Assembly: GCA_963975425.1 (NCBI GenBank)
Contig: CAXBGS010000009.1
Span: forward strand, 248,001 to 312,000
Length of the DNA: 64,000 bases
DNA from: CAXBGS01 sp963975425
GTDB lineage: Bacteria > Planctomycetota > Planctomycetia > Pirellulales > Pirellulaceae
Reading direction: 5' to 3'
The notes beneath the pieces are model-generated. The model saw only the letters and a list, made by a program, of their open reading frames with translations. It was not told where the DNA came from and did no database searches. Positions 43,101-51,016 of this stretch are shown here, in pieces (positions within the stretch are counted from its first letter, which is position 1; every line of letters starts with the position of its first letter). Position numbers and translations under genes: made by a program.

Positions 43101-44817
43101 AATTGCCGGCGCGATCTCTGGCACAGCATCGTTACGGCTGACACCAAGTCGACCCGAATCTGATCTCGGTATCGGTGCCGCCACGGGCCAATTCAGTCTT
43201 GATGATTCAGAGCTTGCGAATCTGCAAGATGGGTTTGCCACAATCTCTATCGGCGATGAAATCAATGCGTCGGGCATCGTGACAATCGACAGTGCGAACT
43301 TCACAGATCCCGCGACAATCTATGGCGGAATCATTCATGACTCGGTCGGTATGGACATCAGGTCGCCGCGGATCACGCTGGACGGCGTTGTGTCGCCGGG
43401 CCAATCGATCGGACTGTTGCAGATTGATGGTGACGCGGTGTTGGCATCTGGTGGTGAATTTCATATCGAAATTGACGGTATCGCTGGGCCCGGCGTCGCC
43501 AGTGGAAATGATCAGTTGATTGCGACCGGAAACGTCGACATCTTGCCCTCGGTGTCGCTTCACTTTTTTGGAACCCCCGATCTGTCTGGTTCAAATGAGT
43601 TGACGATCCTGGGACGGTCATCAGGAACGGGAACTTTTGCTGGGATGCCCGAGGGTTTTCCGATACTCGATCTCTTAGGTTCCGGACGTGACTTTTGGCT
43701 CACCTACCAAGGTGGCAGTGGCAGCGACATCCAGTTGGTTGCATTTTCCGATTTTGGCGACGCACCCGCGCCTTATCCGACGTTGCGCGGCGACGGCGGT
43801 GCCGAGCATGCGGATTCGCCGTCCCCGATGAATGCACCCATGCTTGGGGCGAATCGAGATGTCGAAAGTGACGGTCAGCCGACCGCGGCTGCCGATGGGG
43901 ATGGCGCCGATGACGATGGTGTTGTTTTCGGAAAAATTCGTGCCGGCGACGCGGTAGCCGGTATCAACATTGATCTGCAAAATGCGGCAAACGCACGCGT
44001 CGATGCTTGGATCGATTTTGATCGAAACGGCGTTTGGGACGCATCGGAACAGATCCTCGATAGCATTCCGGTCATTGGTGGATGGCAGACATTGAACTAT
44101 GTCGTGCCAGTGAATGCCGACGTGGGCACGACGTATGCCAGAGTGCGAGTGAGTTCCGATGGCGATTTGAGCCCCACGGGACTCGCGGCCGATGGCGAAG
44201 TGGAGGACTATGAAGTAACGATCGAAGAATTGATCCCCGAGGTCGATTCGATAACCGTCAACGACGGCGCTGCGACTCGGTCTGCACTCACAACGGTTTC
44301 GGTAACCTTTGACACGCTTGTGAATCACCTGCCGTTGCAGTCTGCGTTCGTCGTGACCAACACGACGACATCCACGGTGGTCGGATCGGTTGACGTCGTG
44401 GCCAGCGATGCAAACGGCAAGACCACCGCCCGGCTTCAATTCTCGGGGGCATCCACCCTAGCGCCGACCGCACCGGGCCTTCTGAACACGCTCGATGACG
44501 GCAACTATCGTCTAGATATCTTGGCAGTCCAAGTTGTGGCGGCCTCCGGCGGTCGAGCGATGGCCAGCGACGATGTTTTTGGTGGTCAAACCGCTGACGA
44601 ACCAAGCAACGACGATTTCTTCCGTTGGTATGGTGATTCAAACGGCGATGGAAGTACAAACTTCATCGATTTTTCCAACGGATTCTTGCCGGCATTTGCT
44701 ACGTCGATCGGCGAGGCAAACTATGCGTCCGATTTGGATGCCAATGGTGATGGAAGCGTAAACTTTACGGACTTCGCCAACGGTTTCTTGGCTAAATTTG
44801 CCAGCCGTCGCCCATGA
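37141..44817 (+). CDS. Giant secreted subtilase with FG-GAP, GEVED and dockerin domains
   Basis: A 2558-residue protein. The basic N-terminus leads to LLTVEPMESRLLLAVL, a variant of the LEPR-XLL signal of large planctomycete surface proteins. Order: PPC-like domain (about 55-165), a second PPC and galactose-binding-like region, a propeptide-like segment (QRIIVQFADGMSDDDVAVFA), an S8 peptidase with Asp663, His718, Asn813 and Ser888 all present, another PPC, an SbsA-like Ig domain (VDGAVLASFPDAVELMFSEPM region), calx-like repeats, seven FG-GAP-type beta-propeller repeats (about 1580-1963), a GEVED domain (about 2203-2362) and a dockerin pair (DSNGDGSTNFIDF, DANGDGSVNFTDF; about 2497-2555). The frame opens with TTG (37141); GTG at 37159 is an alternative. 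An active surface protease with adhesive modules is the best reading. Confidence 0.92.
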   Translation: MQGATRVRANRIPVRHRLTKHVGLTGKKKRSHLKRLLTVEPMESRLLLAVLPSFEAVAPAGSLIYQARSSDSISAAAEIDEFTFDADADQSLTIIADVDLGLELNIELRNPASVLIDTITGTAGEDVIMQAAELDFAGTYTINVSGANSSLGDYALTFQLNALSETETEVPTNDTSTTAESLDSGLLDLVAGTASRFAITGELRDAGGLQLGVEDFESGTLGGQWSTSTSHANGRIRVSDSNGAASGSQALLMDVVQSASYSLNEAVWSVDLSTAISPTLDFSYAEWGDEENQLPASFVGSFNGDGVSISEDGINWHTILNASNSVSGVWEQASFDLAAEASAAGIALDANFRIKFQQYDNFPIPTDGRGYDAIRITDAVEVIDWYRFPLQAGKSTTLAVTRLSGTGNARIDLYAPDGTTLIARGVAASNVDQVINGFKAPTSDEYFARVSGADSRYSVVVTQGSEFDTESNSGIADAQPLRGVGVVFGHVGHVAAAGPAAAAAAPAADNASVDPPQPQPATGEPPVDGQPPGSPQNPASQRIIVQFADGMSDDDVAVFASQHNATISQRLRHVFNGAVLEVAEPEESFAIAQSWGSLPGVNLAETEQIGNYDTTVPNDPRFGSMWALNNTGQTGGTVDADIDAPEAWDLVTDSSDVVIAILDSGVNYNHPDLQGSMWVNVGEIPGNSIDDDGNGFVDDVHGINASTGSGNPIDTYGHGTHVAGTTAAIGNNATGVVGVNWNAQIMALGIGSTGPSTAAAIVALDYLIDQKLNHGVNVVSTNNSYSVGASAAFETAIQSSIDAGVVFVAAAGNSTLDIDTNPRYPASYPLDGIIAVAATDHNDARAGFSNYGATSVDIGAPGVAILSTMLTSGSLSNPTGYGSISGTSMASPHVAGAAALLAAANPSASVEDIKAALLDGSDPVASMSGVTVSGGRLNLFGALEQIESLDDYYRFHATVGDIVTLTTSTPLDGLNEPSNSLDPFVELYSPSATLVDMDDNGGGDGRNAFLAFTAAETGDYVVRVAATSGGGEYVLHIDGNTDVEEPPYVVQISPVDGAVLASFPDAVELMFSEPMTISSVAAADVLVGGMSATSVQAVDNQTFLFSVPSAADGGDGTYDVTLLPAAVEDLQGIVNDGFTSSFTVDRVAPRIVSTQWNGADLPTTGELQSRTATIEVFLSEPILMADSTDVTLQNLATTTFYALDSVSLSPGGDRISIETPVLPSADYQLTLISGDVSIEDLAGNDLDGEPLGPATDLTPSGDGSAGGNYSIQFTITDEFDVIIDDFGNLLVTDYGGASSRSIDTDGVNVFIHDADGTLLTDIPSASGNGTNTVSVPLSSFPAGIHVNAGIDDDSVTIDLSMANFGRPIIVDGQDGTDSLFVAASNVFTDATYDFNGPSSGNIGIADNSLFSFGNVELVASLVESTDAFVNYSEAADAIVIRQLGATQIRLTSTAASMLTIGAIPQTLSINAGEVGSNSIQILDLPVDYPANLDIVAVAGSDAVSVDAPIALDHADVSISADTISFNAQVETNGGDLTLSATDGIAINAAVLTDSGEFVASADSDSDGNGDFFLAPAVSQGFLESQGETAADAAAGDFMGQSVAISGNTAIIGAPGDDNPGFAGTAGAAYIYQRIAGVWSETQKLIPVDRGNSDWFGISVAIDGDTAVVGAHRNDNGAAETGAAYVYVRSAGSWALQQKLAASDLGVSDWFGESVSISGDTIVVGSYKDDDGGTDSGSAYVFQRTGVTWTEQQKLVASDASAGKSFGGEVAISGDTIVVTAVGDHTAATFAGAAYVYSRTGVTWTEQQKLYVSNPTAYDRLGTSVSIDGETILVGADGYNGPVADSGAAVVYVRNNDVWTEQQILVAGDAGENDSLGRSVSLRGDTAIAGAIFDDDGGSNSGAIYAFSRVGTTWNQQPKITASDTTADLFLGTSVAVDGDVLVAGTQTSDAVATNAGKSYFFTQQSGTMTGSISAGNGNVSITAAAVEIAGAISGTASLRLTPSRPESDLGIGAATGQFSLDDSELANLQDGFATISIGDEINASGIVTIDSANFTDPATIYGGIIHDSVGMDIRSPRITLDGVVSPGQSIGLLQIDGDAVLASGGEFHIEIDGIAGPGVASGNDQLIATGNVDILPSVSLHFFGTPDLSGSNELTILGRSSGTGTFAGMPEGFPILDLLGSGRDFWLTYQGGSGSDIQLVAFSDFGDAPAPYPTLRGDGGAEHADSPSPMNAPMLGANRDVESDGQPTAAADGDGADDDGVVFGKIRAGDAVAGINIDLQNAANARVDAWIDFDRNGVWDASEQILDSIPVIGGWQTLNYVVPVNADVGTTYARVRVSSDGDLSPTGLAADGEVEDYEVTIEELIPEVDSITVNDGAATRSALTTVSVTFDTLVNHLPLQSAFVVTNTTTSTVVGSVDVVASDANGKTTARLQFSGASTLAPTAPGLLNTLDDGNYRLDILAVQVVAASGGRAMASDDVFGGQTADEPSNDDFFRWYGDSNGDGSTNFIDFSNGFLPAFATSIGEANYASDLDANGDGSVNFTDFANGFLAKFASRRP

Positions 44818-44914
44818 TCGACCGAATCAAACGTCTCGACCGGTGCAGTGCGATCGGATAGACATGTTGGCCGCACGGCCTCCACGATATTGCCTATTCG
44901 ATGCAGATGACACT

Positions 44915-46246
44915 ATGGAACTCACTCACCACGGTGCCCACGAAGGAGTCACGGGATCTTGTCACCAATTGACTTGGCCAACCGGCAGTCTGTTGGTGGA
45001 CTGTGGAATCTTTCAGGGTGACGAAGCAAAGAAACATCCGAACCCCGAAATCGATTTCCCACTGACGGGGATCGAGAGTTTGCTGCTGACCCACGTCCAT
45101 ATCGATCATGTCGGACGGTTGCCCTATTTGCTCGCCGCCGGTTTCGACAAGCCGATTTATTGTTCCAAACCGACTGCGGAATTGCTGCCGCTGGTGATGG
45201 AAGACGCGCTAAGAATCGGATTCACGCGTTCGCGGCGTCTGATCGAAAAGTTCTTGGGACGAATCGGCGGATTGCTGCATCCGTTGCCCTATCATCGGTG
45301 GTTTCCGATTCATGGGGGGGCGAAGATACGTTTGAGCTCGGCCGGACATGTGCTGGGTTCAACGATTTTCGAAATTGAATTGCCATCCGGGGAAACCGTC
45401 GTTTTTTCAGGTGACATCGGCGCAGGCAATGATCCACTTTTGAAGCATCCCGTCAGCCCACCCAAGGCTGATTTGTTGGTCATGGAAAGCACCTATGGCG
45501 ACCGGCGACATGAAACCAGCGTCGACCGCAAGAAAACACTTGAACAAGTCATCCTTCGCACTTTGCATGACAAAGGCGTCACGATCATTCCGGCGTTTAG
45601 CTTGGGGCGAACCCAATCACTGTTGTTCGAAATGAATTCGATCTTTGAACGCGTGCAAAAGATGCAAGGTCACTCGATCTTGAAACAGGTCGATGTCATC
45701 GTTGATTCGCCGTTGGCAACGCAGTTCACGGGTCTGTACAAAAGGATGCAACAGTACTGGGGCGAAGAAGCGCAGCAGATGTTGCGAATCGATGATCAGC
45801 CGCTAGTATTCGAAAACTTAACGACCGTCGGTGATCACGCCGAACACAAACAAACGATTGCGTATTTAGAGAAACACGAATTGCCCGCTGTCGTTGTCGC
45901 AGGCAGCGGCATGTGCACGGGCGGACGTGTGATGAATTATTTGAAACGATTCATCGGTGACCCGCGGACCGACATTGTGTTCGTTGGTTATCAGGCACGC
46001 GGTACACCCGGCCATTATATCGCTCGCGGCAGTGATTGGGTGCGACTTGATGGTCGCCGATACGACATCAAGGCCGACGTGCACCGCATCGGGGGTTACT
46101 CGGCGCACGCGGATCAGGCGGACCTGATCAAGTTCGTCGTTTCGATGGATCATCCGCCAAAGTCGATTCGGCTGGTTCATGGTGAATACCAACCCAAACG
46201 CGTGCTGGCGGCCAAGCTGACCGAGATGGGCTATTCAGTGATCTAG
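44915..46246 (+). CDS. Metallo-beta-lactamase / beta-CASP RNA-processing nuclease family protein
   Basis: A 443-residue enzyme. The MBL core shows HGAHEGVTGSCHQL, LLVDCGIFQG and THVHIDHVGRLP (HxHxDH zinc site); the third metal ligand appears in SSAGHVLGST and the fourth Asp in VFSGDIGAGND. The beta-CASP insert has MESTYGDRRHE and VIIPAFSLGRTQSLLF. The C-terminal RMMK-like part includes VVVAGSGMCTGGRVMNYLKRF and GGYSAHADQADL. This is the CPSF73/YSH1-like family, zinc-dependent endo/exonucleases acting on RNA. ATG at 44915 is chosen because the family starts directly with M(E/K)LTxHGAxxxVTGS; an upstream ATG at 44864 is possible. 97 bp after the subtilase gene, same strand. Confidence 0.9.
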   Translation: MELTHHGAHEGVTGSCHQLTWPTGSLLVDCGIFQGDEAKKHPNPEIDFPLTGIESLLLTHVHIDHVGRLPYLLAAGFDKPIYCSKPTAELLPLVMEDALRIGFTRSRRLIEKFLGRIGGLLHPLPYHRWFPIHGGAKIRLSSAGHVLGSTIFEIELPSGETVVFSGDIGAGNDPLLKHPVSPPKADLLVMESTYGDRRHETSVDRKKTLEQVILRTLHDKGVTIIPAFSLGRTQSLLFEMNSIFERVQKMQGHSILKQVDVIVDSPLATQFTGLYKRMQQYWGEEAQQMLRIDDQPLVFENLTTVGDHAEHKQTIAYLEKHELPAVVVAGSGMCTGGRVMNYLKRFIGDPRTDIVFVGYQARGTPGHYIARGSDWVRLDGRRYDIKADVHRIGGYSAHADQADLIKFVVSMDHPPKSIRLVHGEYQPKRVLAAKLTEMGYSVI

Positions 46247-46257
46247 GATGCAATGAT

Positions 46258-46287
46258 CTAGTGATCCGTGGTCGAGTGATCCGTGGT
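46258..46287. repeat. 15-bp tandem duplication (2 units)
   Basis: CTAGTGATCCGTGGT (46258-46272) and CGAGTGATCCGTGGT (46273-46287), with a shorter echo before and after; it lies between two same-strand genes, 11 bp beyond the nuclease stop. Confidence 0.88.
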
Positions 46288-46303
46288 CTAGTATTCATAG
46301 GCA

Positions 46304-47626
46304 ATGGGTGACAAGGCAACAGCGACTCGTGAAGACTCTGACGGCGGTGTGATGGAAGTGACACAAGAAAAGTCAAATACTGATTCGACGATCGTTGTCG
46401 GCGCCGGTTTAGCCGGACTTTCATGCGCGGTCCGGCTTGCTCAACAAGGGCATTCGGTGACGGTCTTGGAAGCGAGCGATCGAGTTGGCGGTCGCGTCCG
46501 CTCGGACGTCGTCGACGGATTCACGCTGGATTATGGCTTTCAGGTCTTGCTGACCGCGTATCCGGCTTGCCAAGCGTTGTTGGATTACGACTCGCTGAGA
46601 CTGCGCCGGTTCAATCCGGGTGCACTGATACGGTCGCGAGGAAAATTCGCGATGTTATCGGACCCCTGGCGACGACCGACCCAATTATGGGCGACGGCGA
46701 TGGCCGATGTGGGAACACTGGGCGACAAAATTCGAGTCGGACTCTTGCGGCGTGCTTGTCAGCAAGGATCGATCGCGGACCTTTATCAACGTGATGCCGA
46801 GCCAACCGCTGAGCGACTGCAGGCATGTGGATTCACCGCGAACATGATCGATTCGTTCTTTCGTCCTTTCTTGGGTGGCGTGATGTTGGATGAATCGCTA
46901 ACCACATCCAGCCGGATGCTCGAATTCGTGTTCCGCATGTTTGCATCCGGCGATGTCGCGGTTCCCGCCGACGGTATGGCTGCAATTCCTCGACAGCTGG
47001 CCGATCAACTTCCTCGGGGCAGTGTCCGATTCAACAGCAGTGTTGTGTCGCTGGATTATCCGCACGTCGGCTTGTCTGATGGTTCGACATTGACGGCGTC
47101 CAACATCGTTTTGGCTACCGAAAGCAGCGCCGCGGCGCGACTGTTGGGGACACCAAACCTTGCAACGTCGTGGCACGGCGCAACGACGATTTACTATGCC
47201 GCCCACCAGTCGCCCGACCATCGTAAAATGCTGATGCTGCGTGGCGACGAAGAGGGGCCGGTCCAGACTGCCGTTGTGCTCAGCGATATCGCACCGCAGT
47301 ACGCGCCCGCCGGCCGTGAATTGATTTCCGTCAGCATATCGGACCAACACAAAGATGAATCGACCGAATCGCTCGACTTAGCCGTCAAGAAACAGCTTCG
47401 CGGATGGTTTCAACGCGATGTCGATCAATGGCAACGGCTGCGATGCTATCGGGTTCCCTTTGGATTACCTCAGCAAAGTCTTGACCCCGTCGTGGCACCG
47501 ATCGATGGGCCCTCGATCGGCGCGCCCGAGGGTGTCTACGTTTGCGGTGACCATCGCGAGACGGCCAGCATTCAAGGGGCGATGAATAGTGGCATGCGCG
47601 TGGCATCGGCGATCACGCGGTCTTAA
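46304..47626 (+). CDS. FAD-dependent amine-oxidase/phytoene-desaturase-like oxidoreductase
   Basis: A 440-residue flavoprotein. The Rossmann FAD motif is VVGAGLAGLSCAVRLAQQG (about 31-50), followed by VLEASDRVGGRVRSD and the second-strand region YGFQVLLTAYPA. The C-terminal FAD signature reads GVYVCGDHRETASIQGAMNSGMRVA. This places it in the protoporphyrinogen oxidase / phytoene desaturase superfamily. A substrate domain is present (ITR ending), but no known pathway gene is nearby, and the hemB gene at 52 kb is not in the same unit. Start at 46304 gives a polar 30-residue lead; ATG at 46352 (MEVTQEKSN) is an alternative. Substrate not assigned. Confidence 0.85.
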   Translation: MGDKATATREDSDGGVMEVTQEKSNTDSTIVVGAGLAGLSCAVRLAQQGHSVTVLEASDRVGGRVRSDVVDGFTLDYGFQVLLTAYPACQALLDYDSLRLRRFNPGALIRSRGKFAMLSDPWRRPTQLWATAMADVGTLGDKIRVGLLRRACQQGSIADLYQRDAEPTAERLQACGFTANMIDSFFRPFLGGVMLDESLTTSSRMLEFVFRMFASGDVAVPADGMAAIPRQLADQLPRGSVRFNSSVVSLDYPHVGLSDGSTLTASNIVLATESSAAARLLGTPNLATSWHGATTIYYAAHQSPDHRKMLMLRGDEEGPVQTAVVLSDIAPQYAPAGRELISVSISDQHKDESTESLDLAVKKQLRGWFQRDVDQWQRLRCYRVPFGLPQQSLDPVVAPIDGPSIGAPEGVYVCGDHRETASIQGAMNSGMRVASAITRS

Positions 47627-47650
47627 AGCCCGATCGAGACGAGTTGCCGA

Positions 47651-48943
47651 CTACAGTCCGTTCGTGTCACCGTAGATGTAGGAGATTCCGCCGAACGGCA
47701 CGATACCGTAGATGCCTTCGGTGAAGACTTGTCGAACGAAGTTGTCGAACAAGCGAATCGGGGCACTTGGCAGAATGATCACGTCGCCGTCGCGGACCCA
47801 GATTTCATCACACGGTTGAGCTTCACGTCCCAAAATGGCGCCACGCAAGTCGAGCAAGGTGGACATCAGTTCCCAGTTCTCGCCGCGACGGAAAATCACG
47901 ACCTGTCGCAGGTTGGCGCCGGTCACGTGTCCGCCTGCCATGGCGATCGCCCCTAGGACGGTCGTCGGCGTGTCCATGTCGTATCGGCCCGGCTGCGCGG
48001 CTTCGCCAAGGACAAAGAAGTAATGCGGAGCTTGATCCTGCAGTGACGGTTCGACTTCCAGGCCGCCGACCGCATCGTCGTAACGCAAATTGATCTCTTC
48101 TTTGAGTTCATCCAGTGTCAACCCTTGTGCCTGGACGCTGCCGATCCGCGGCAATCGGATTTCACCAGCGGGTGTGATGGTTTGCACGATTTGTTGCGGA
48201 TCGAACCCACCGGCACCGCTGATGGCTTCTCGTACTTGTCGTGCCGCCGTTCCCGTATTCACCGGCGTAACGTCGACGGCCGGCTTGGGGTAAAACTCGG
48301 TGTATCGATCTTCTAACATTTCCCGCAGTTGCTGGACCGTTTGACCGGCGGCATGTACTTGGCCGATCAGCCGAAGCGTGATCGAACCATCGGGTTGAAT
48401 CTGCAGACCTTTCTCAAGAGTGCCGCGTGTCAAAGCTTCGTCAGCTTCGGATTCGATTAGCAATTCATCGCCGACCACCAAGCGATAAGCGCCTTCGGTT
48501 TTCATCGGCGCGACCATGAACGTGAGCTGGATGGTGTCGCCGGTTCGCAACCGGTACTCGGGCAGCCGATGCGTCCGGGCGGGACCCGCGTAGGCGCCGG
48601 GGCCGTAGCTGTTAAAGGGCGAGTGGTAAGGGCACTGCCAGCACTGACAGTCTTTATCGCAAGGCCCAATGCCGTATTTAAAACCGATACCGCCGATCAA
48701 ACCGTCCCCATCGCGATCGACGCACCGCATACATCGCGAACATCCGCAAGATTGATGCGACACGCTGCTGCCCGTTGAAACGCCGGAATGTTCGACAAGG
48801 ATGGGTCCGGTCGGCACATGAACACCCGATTGTGTTGCCGCCATGCGAGGCTGTCCCTGTCCATCGCCGCCCGAAACGGATTCAGAAAACGTCATGCACA
48901 GAGCAAGTACTGCAAAAGCAAACGTGTAGGCGGAGGATTTCAT
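47651..48943 (-). CDS. Polysaccharide export protein (Wza/SLBB type) with Cys-rich insert
   Basis: A 430-residue exported protein. Signal peptide residues 1 to about 25 (SAYTFAFAVLALCMTFSES). A Cys-rich segment (residues 66-104) with eight Cys (66, 68, 71, 74, 95, 99, 101, 104) surrounds an EF-hand-like loop DRDGDGLIG. Then the poly-export domain (about 122-210; YRLRTGDTIQLTF, EKGLQIQPDGSITLRLIGQV) and SLBB domains (RLPRIGSVQAQGLTLDELKE, YFFVLGEAAQPGRYDM, VWVRDGDVIILP-like end). It should form an outer-membrane pore for polysaccharide export. ATG at 48943 directly precedes the signal peptide; ATG at 48955 and GTG at 48964 are alternatives. No Wzc/Wzx partner is adjacent. Confidence 0.88.
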   Translation of the reverse strand: MKSSAYTFAFAVLALCMTFSESVSGGDGQGQPRMAATQSGVHVPTGPILVEHSGVSTGSSVSHQSCGCSRCMRCVDRDGDGLIGGIGFKYGIGPCDKDCQCWQCPYHSPFNSYGPGAYAGPARTHRLPEYRLRTGDTIQLTFMVAPMKTEGAYRLVVGDELLIESEADEALTRGTLEKGLQIQPDGSITLRLIGQVHAAGQTVQQLREMLEDRYTEFYPKPAVDVTPVNTGTAARQVREAISGAGGFDPQQIVQTITPAGEIRLPRIGSVQAQGLTLDELKEEINLRYDDAVGGLEVEPSLQDQAPHYFFVLGEAAQPGRYDMDTPTTVLGAIAMAGGHVTGANLRQVVIFRRGENWELMSTLLDLRGAILGREAQPCDEIWVRDGDVIILPSAPIRLFDNFVRQVFTEGIYGIVPFGGISYIYGDTNGL

Positions 48944-49016
48944 CGAAGTCACCATAGTTTTCACGTCAATAAAGTTGAGTGTTTGCGAGTGTGTGATTGG
49001 GTTTGCCTGCAGGTCG

Positions 49017-49056
49017 GATCAGATCAGATCAGATCGGATCGGGGCGGGGCGGATGA
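49017..49056. repeat. 5-bp microsatellite (8 units, degenerate)
   Basis: GATCA repeats grading into GATCG and GGGCG, located between the stop of the TPR gene and the start of the export gene. Likely to be slippage-prone. Confidence 0.85.
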
Positions 49057-49084
49057 TTGCCGCAATGCGAGTCCCCGCGGTGGA

Positions 49085-51016
49085 CTATTCACGACGAAAC
49101 TTTGGCAACCAAGACTTAAACTGTCCGAATTTGGATTTGGATTGACCCGTCGACGAAACCGTCGCGGATGACTCTTTGCGAGCTGATACCGTTTGGTTTC
49201 GGCTGTTGACCGAATGGATCTCGCTCGTCTTGGGTTTGTACGTGGCGGCAAACGACTCTGCGTCCAGATACCGAATCGGCATTGAACTAGCCAGACGCGG
49301 ATCCCGGATCGCCGATTGGCATTCGCGGACCGTTTTCGAGTCGCCGCGTTTCATTGCCACTTGCAATAACAGTTGATAATTCTCTCGCGTCGGTTGCAGT
49401 TCGATCGTTTGGGCGAGTGACACGGCGGCCTGTTCGATTAAGCCTTGGCCGTACAATGTTTTTCCCAATTCGCGGTGTGCAACCGCGTTCCTCGGGTCGA
49501 CGGTGACGGCCGCGCGTTGATACGCCAGTGCCACGGCCGAGGCGTGTGTGCTGGTCGGATCGGACATGATGCGATGAATTTTTCCCATCAGTACCAACGC
49601 GTCACTGGCTTCGACAATATCGCCGCAGGCCGCTGCAAGATTCTGCTGGGCAACTAGCAAGTACTGCTCGGTCGCTTTCAGCGGCGACATGTCCTCGAGC
49701 GGCTGGTTCTTGAGAACCGACGTCTTATGAACGGCGACCATCCGAACCAGTGCGTCGTGATCGACCGCGCCAAAGCGTCCGGCAAATTCTTCGGATTCGC
49801 GAATCGCGTCCACGGCGGCCGCCAGTTGCTTGGCGTGCTCGTTGCCGCCTTCGCGGGCGTCGAGCATCGCTATCACGTGATGGAGCGATTCGACGGTCGA
49901 TCGTTTCGCCGAATGGGTCGCGCCACGGGATAGTCGATGGACAGCCGTTTGCAGGGACATGCGAGCAAGTTGCCGGAAACGGATTTCATGAATCGTTACC
50001 GCTGTGTTCTTGCTCGCGACGACGGCGTCATGCTTTAACGCAGGCGGTTCCAAGCAATCCAGGGCCAGCAAGCCGAAACCGACGGCGTTGGCAGCGTTGC
50101 GTGTCTTGTTGTCTCGCTGCGACGAAGGTGACGGTTTGGGCAACGCGAGCACAACTTCAGTCTTCTCGGTCGCGAGCGATCGCGTTTCCACTTCGGTGAT
50201 AGCCGGCGCTTGCGTGGCGCCCGGTCCAACGACCGAGTTGCGATCCCCATCGTTTTGTTTCGGCGTGGCGACCCGTGTCTGTTCCTGTTCTTTCGCGTAA
50301 CCCACCGCGACCGGATCCGCGGAGTCGATCAGTGGCAGATCCGAAACCGCAAGTGGTTGAACTTGTCCGGTGGATTCCTGTGGTGTTGGCACAACAAGTT
50401 GTGATTGGAGGCCCGCCGTCGACGCAACGTTGACTCTTGCGTGAACTTCCGAATCCGACGGGGCCCCGCTCGGCGACACGGCAGCTCGCGGCGACACGGC
50501 AGCTCGCGGTGACGCAGTAGCGCTCGGTGACGCAGGGATGTTTGCTGCGAGGGACTGGTCGCGATTGTGTGCGACCGAAGGCGGCGCCTCCAATTTGGCG
50601 GACGGCGGCACCGTCGAGGTCGCGTTCTTTGCGGCTGCTTGCGAGCTGAGCGACTTGGTGGATGAATCGTCTGAACAGGGCTGATCGTACCGGACCGGTG
50701 GTGCGTCTGCTGCCGTCTTGCCCCGAATCAGTTCTGCAAGACTTTTCGCGTTGGTATTTAGCGGCAGTGGTGTCGGCGCCGTCGCGGTGGCCGGATATTC
50801 AGCCGTATGTACAGGCGAAGACGCGTCCCAGCCGCTGACCAGAAGTGACTTGAGCGACGCGGGCTCTGGCTCACCTGACTGCACCGTCTTGCGAACGACG
50901 TCGCCGATTGAATCGGCGATGCAGAATTCAACACCCACACCTGACGTGATGCACCCGCAGGCGACGAGAATGCTTAGACGTTTCACTGCACGTCTGTAAC
51001 TGTTCGACTCATCCAT
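49085..51016 (-). CDS. Secreted TPR-type protein with Ala/Pro/Ser-rich N-terminal half
   Basis: A 643-residue protein. The N-terminus (RRAVKRLSILVACGCITSG) is a signal peptide or lipoprotein signal (Cys at about 23 or 25). Residues about 60-340 are Ala/Pro/Ser/Thr-rich with an 18-bp repeat; residues about 345-560 are helical with TPR-like turns (AVALAYQRAAVTVDPRNAVAHRELGKTLYGQGLIEQAAVSLAQTIELQP). It ends basic (SKFGQFKSWLPKFRRE). ATG at 51016 is used because it opens with the signal sequence; the longer frame adds 35 non-hydrophobic residues. It is upstream of the polysaccharide export gene on the same strand (gap 141 bp) and could be an assembly accessory for it (inference). Confidence 0.8.
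   Translation of the reverse strand: MDESNSYRRAVKRLSILVACGCITSGVGVEFCIADSIGDVVRKTVQSGEPEPASLKSLLVSGWDASSPVHTAEYPATATAPTPLPLNTNAKSLAELIRGKTAADAPPVRYDQPCSDDSSTKSLSSQAAAKNATSTVPPSAKLEAPPSVAHNRDQSLAANIPASPSATASPRAAVSPRAAVSPSGAPSDSEVHARVNVASTAGLQSQLVVPTPQESTGQVQPLAVSDLPLIDSADPVAVGYAKEQEQTRVATPKQNDGDRNSVVGPGATQAPAITEVETRSLATEKTEVVLALPKPSPSSQRDNKTRNAANAVGFGLLALDCLEPPALKHDAVVASKNTAVTIHEIRFRQLARMSLQTAVHRLSRGATHSAKRSTVESLHHVIAMLDAREGGNEHAKQLAAAVDAIRESEEFAGRFGAVDHDALVRMVAVHKTSVLKNQPLEDMSPLKATEQYLLVAQQNLAAACGDIVEASDALVLMGKIHRIMSDPTSTHASAVALAYQRAAVTVDPRNAVAHRELGKTLYGQGLIEQAAVSLAQTIELQPTRENYQLLLQVAMKRGDSKTVRECQSAIRDPRLASSMPIRYLDAESFAATYKPKTSEIHSVNSRNQTVSARKESSATVSSTGQSKSKFGQFKSWLPKFRRE
50467..50538 (-). 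repeat. 18-bp tandem repeat in the TPR protein gene (4 units)
   Basis: Units at 50467, 50485, 50503 and 50521 (each 18 bp). They code for SPSATA/SPRAAV hexads in the low-complexity region. Confidence 0.88.
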
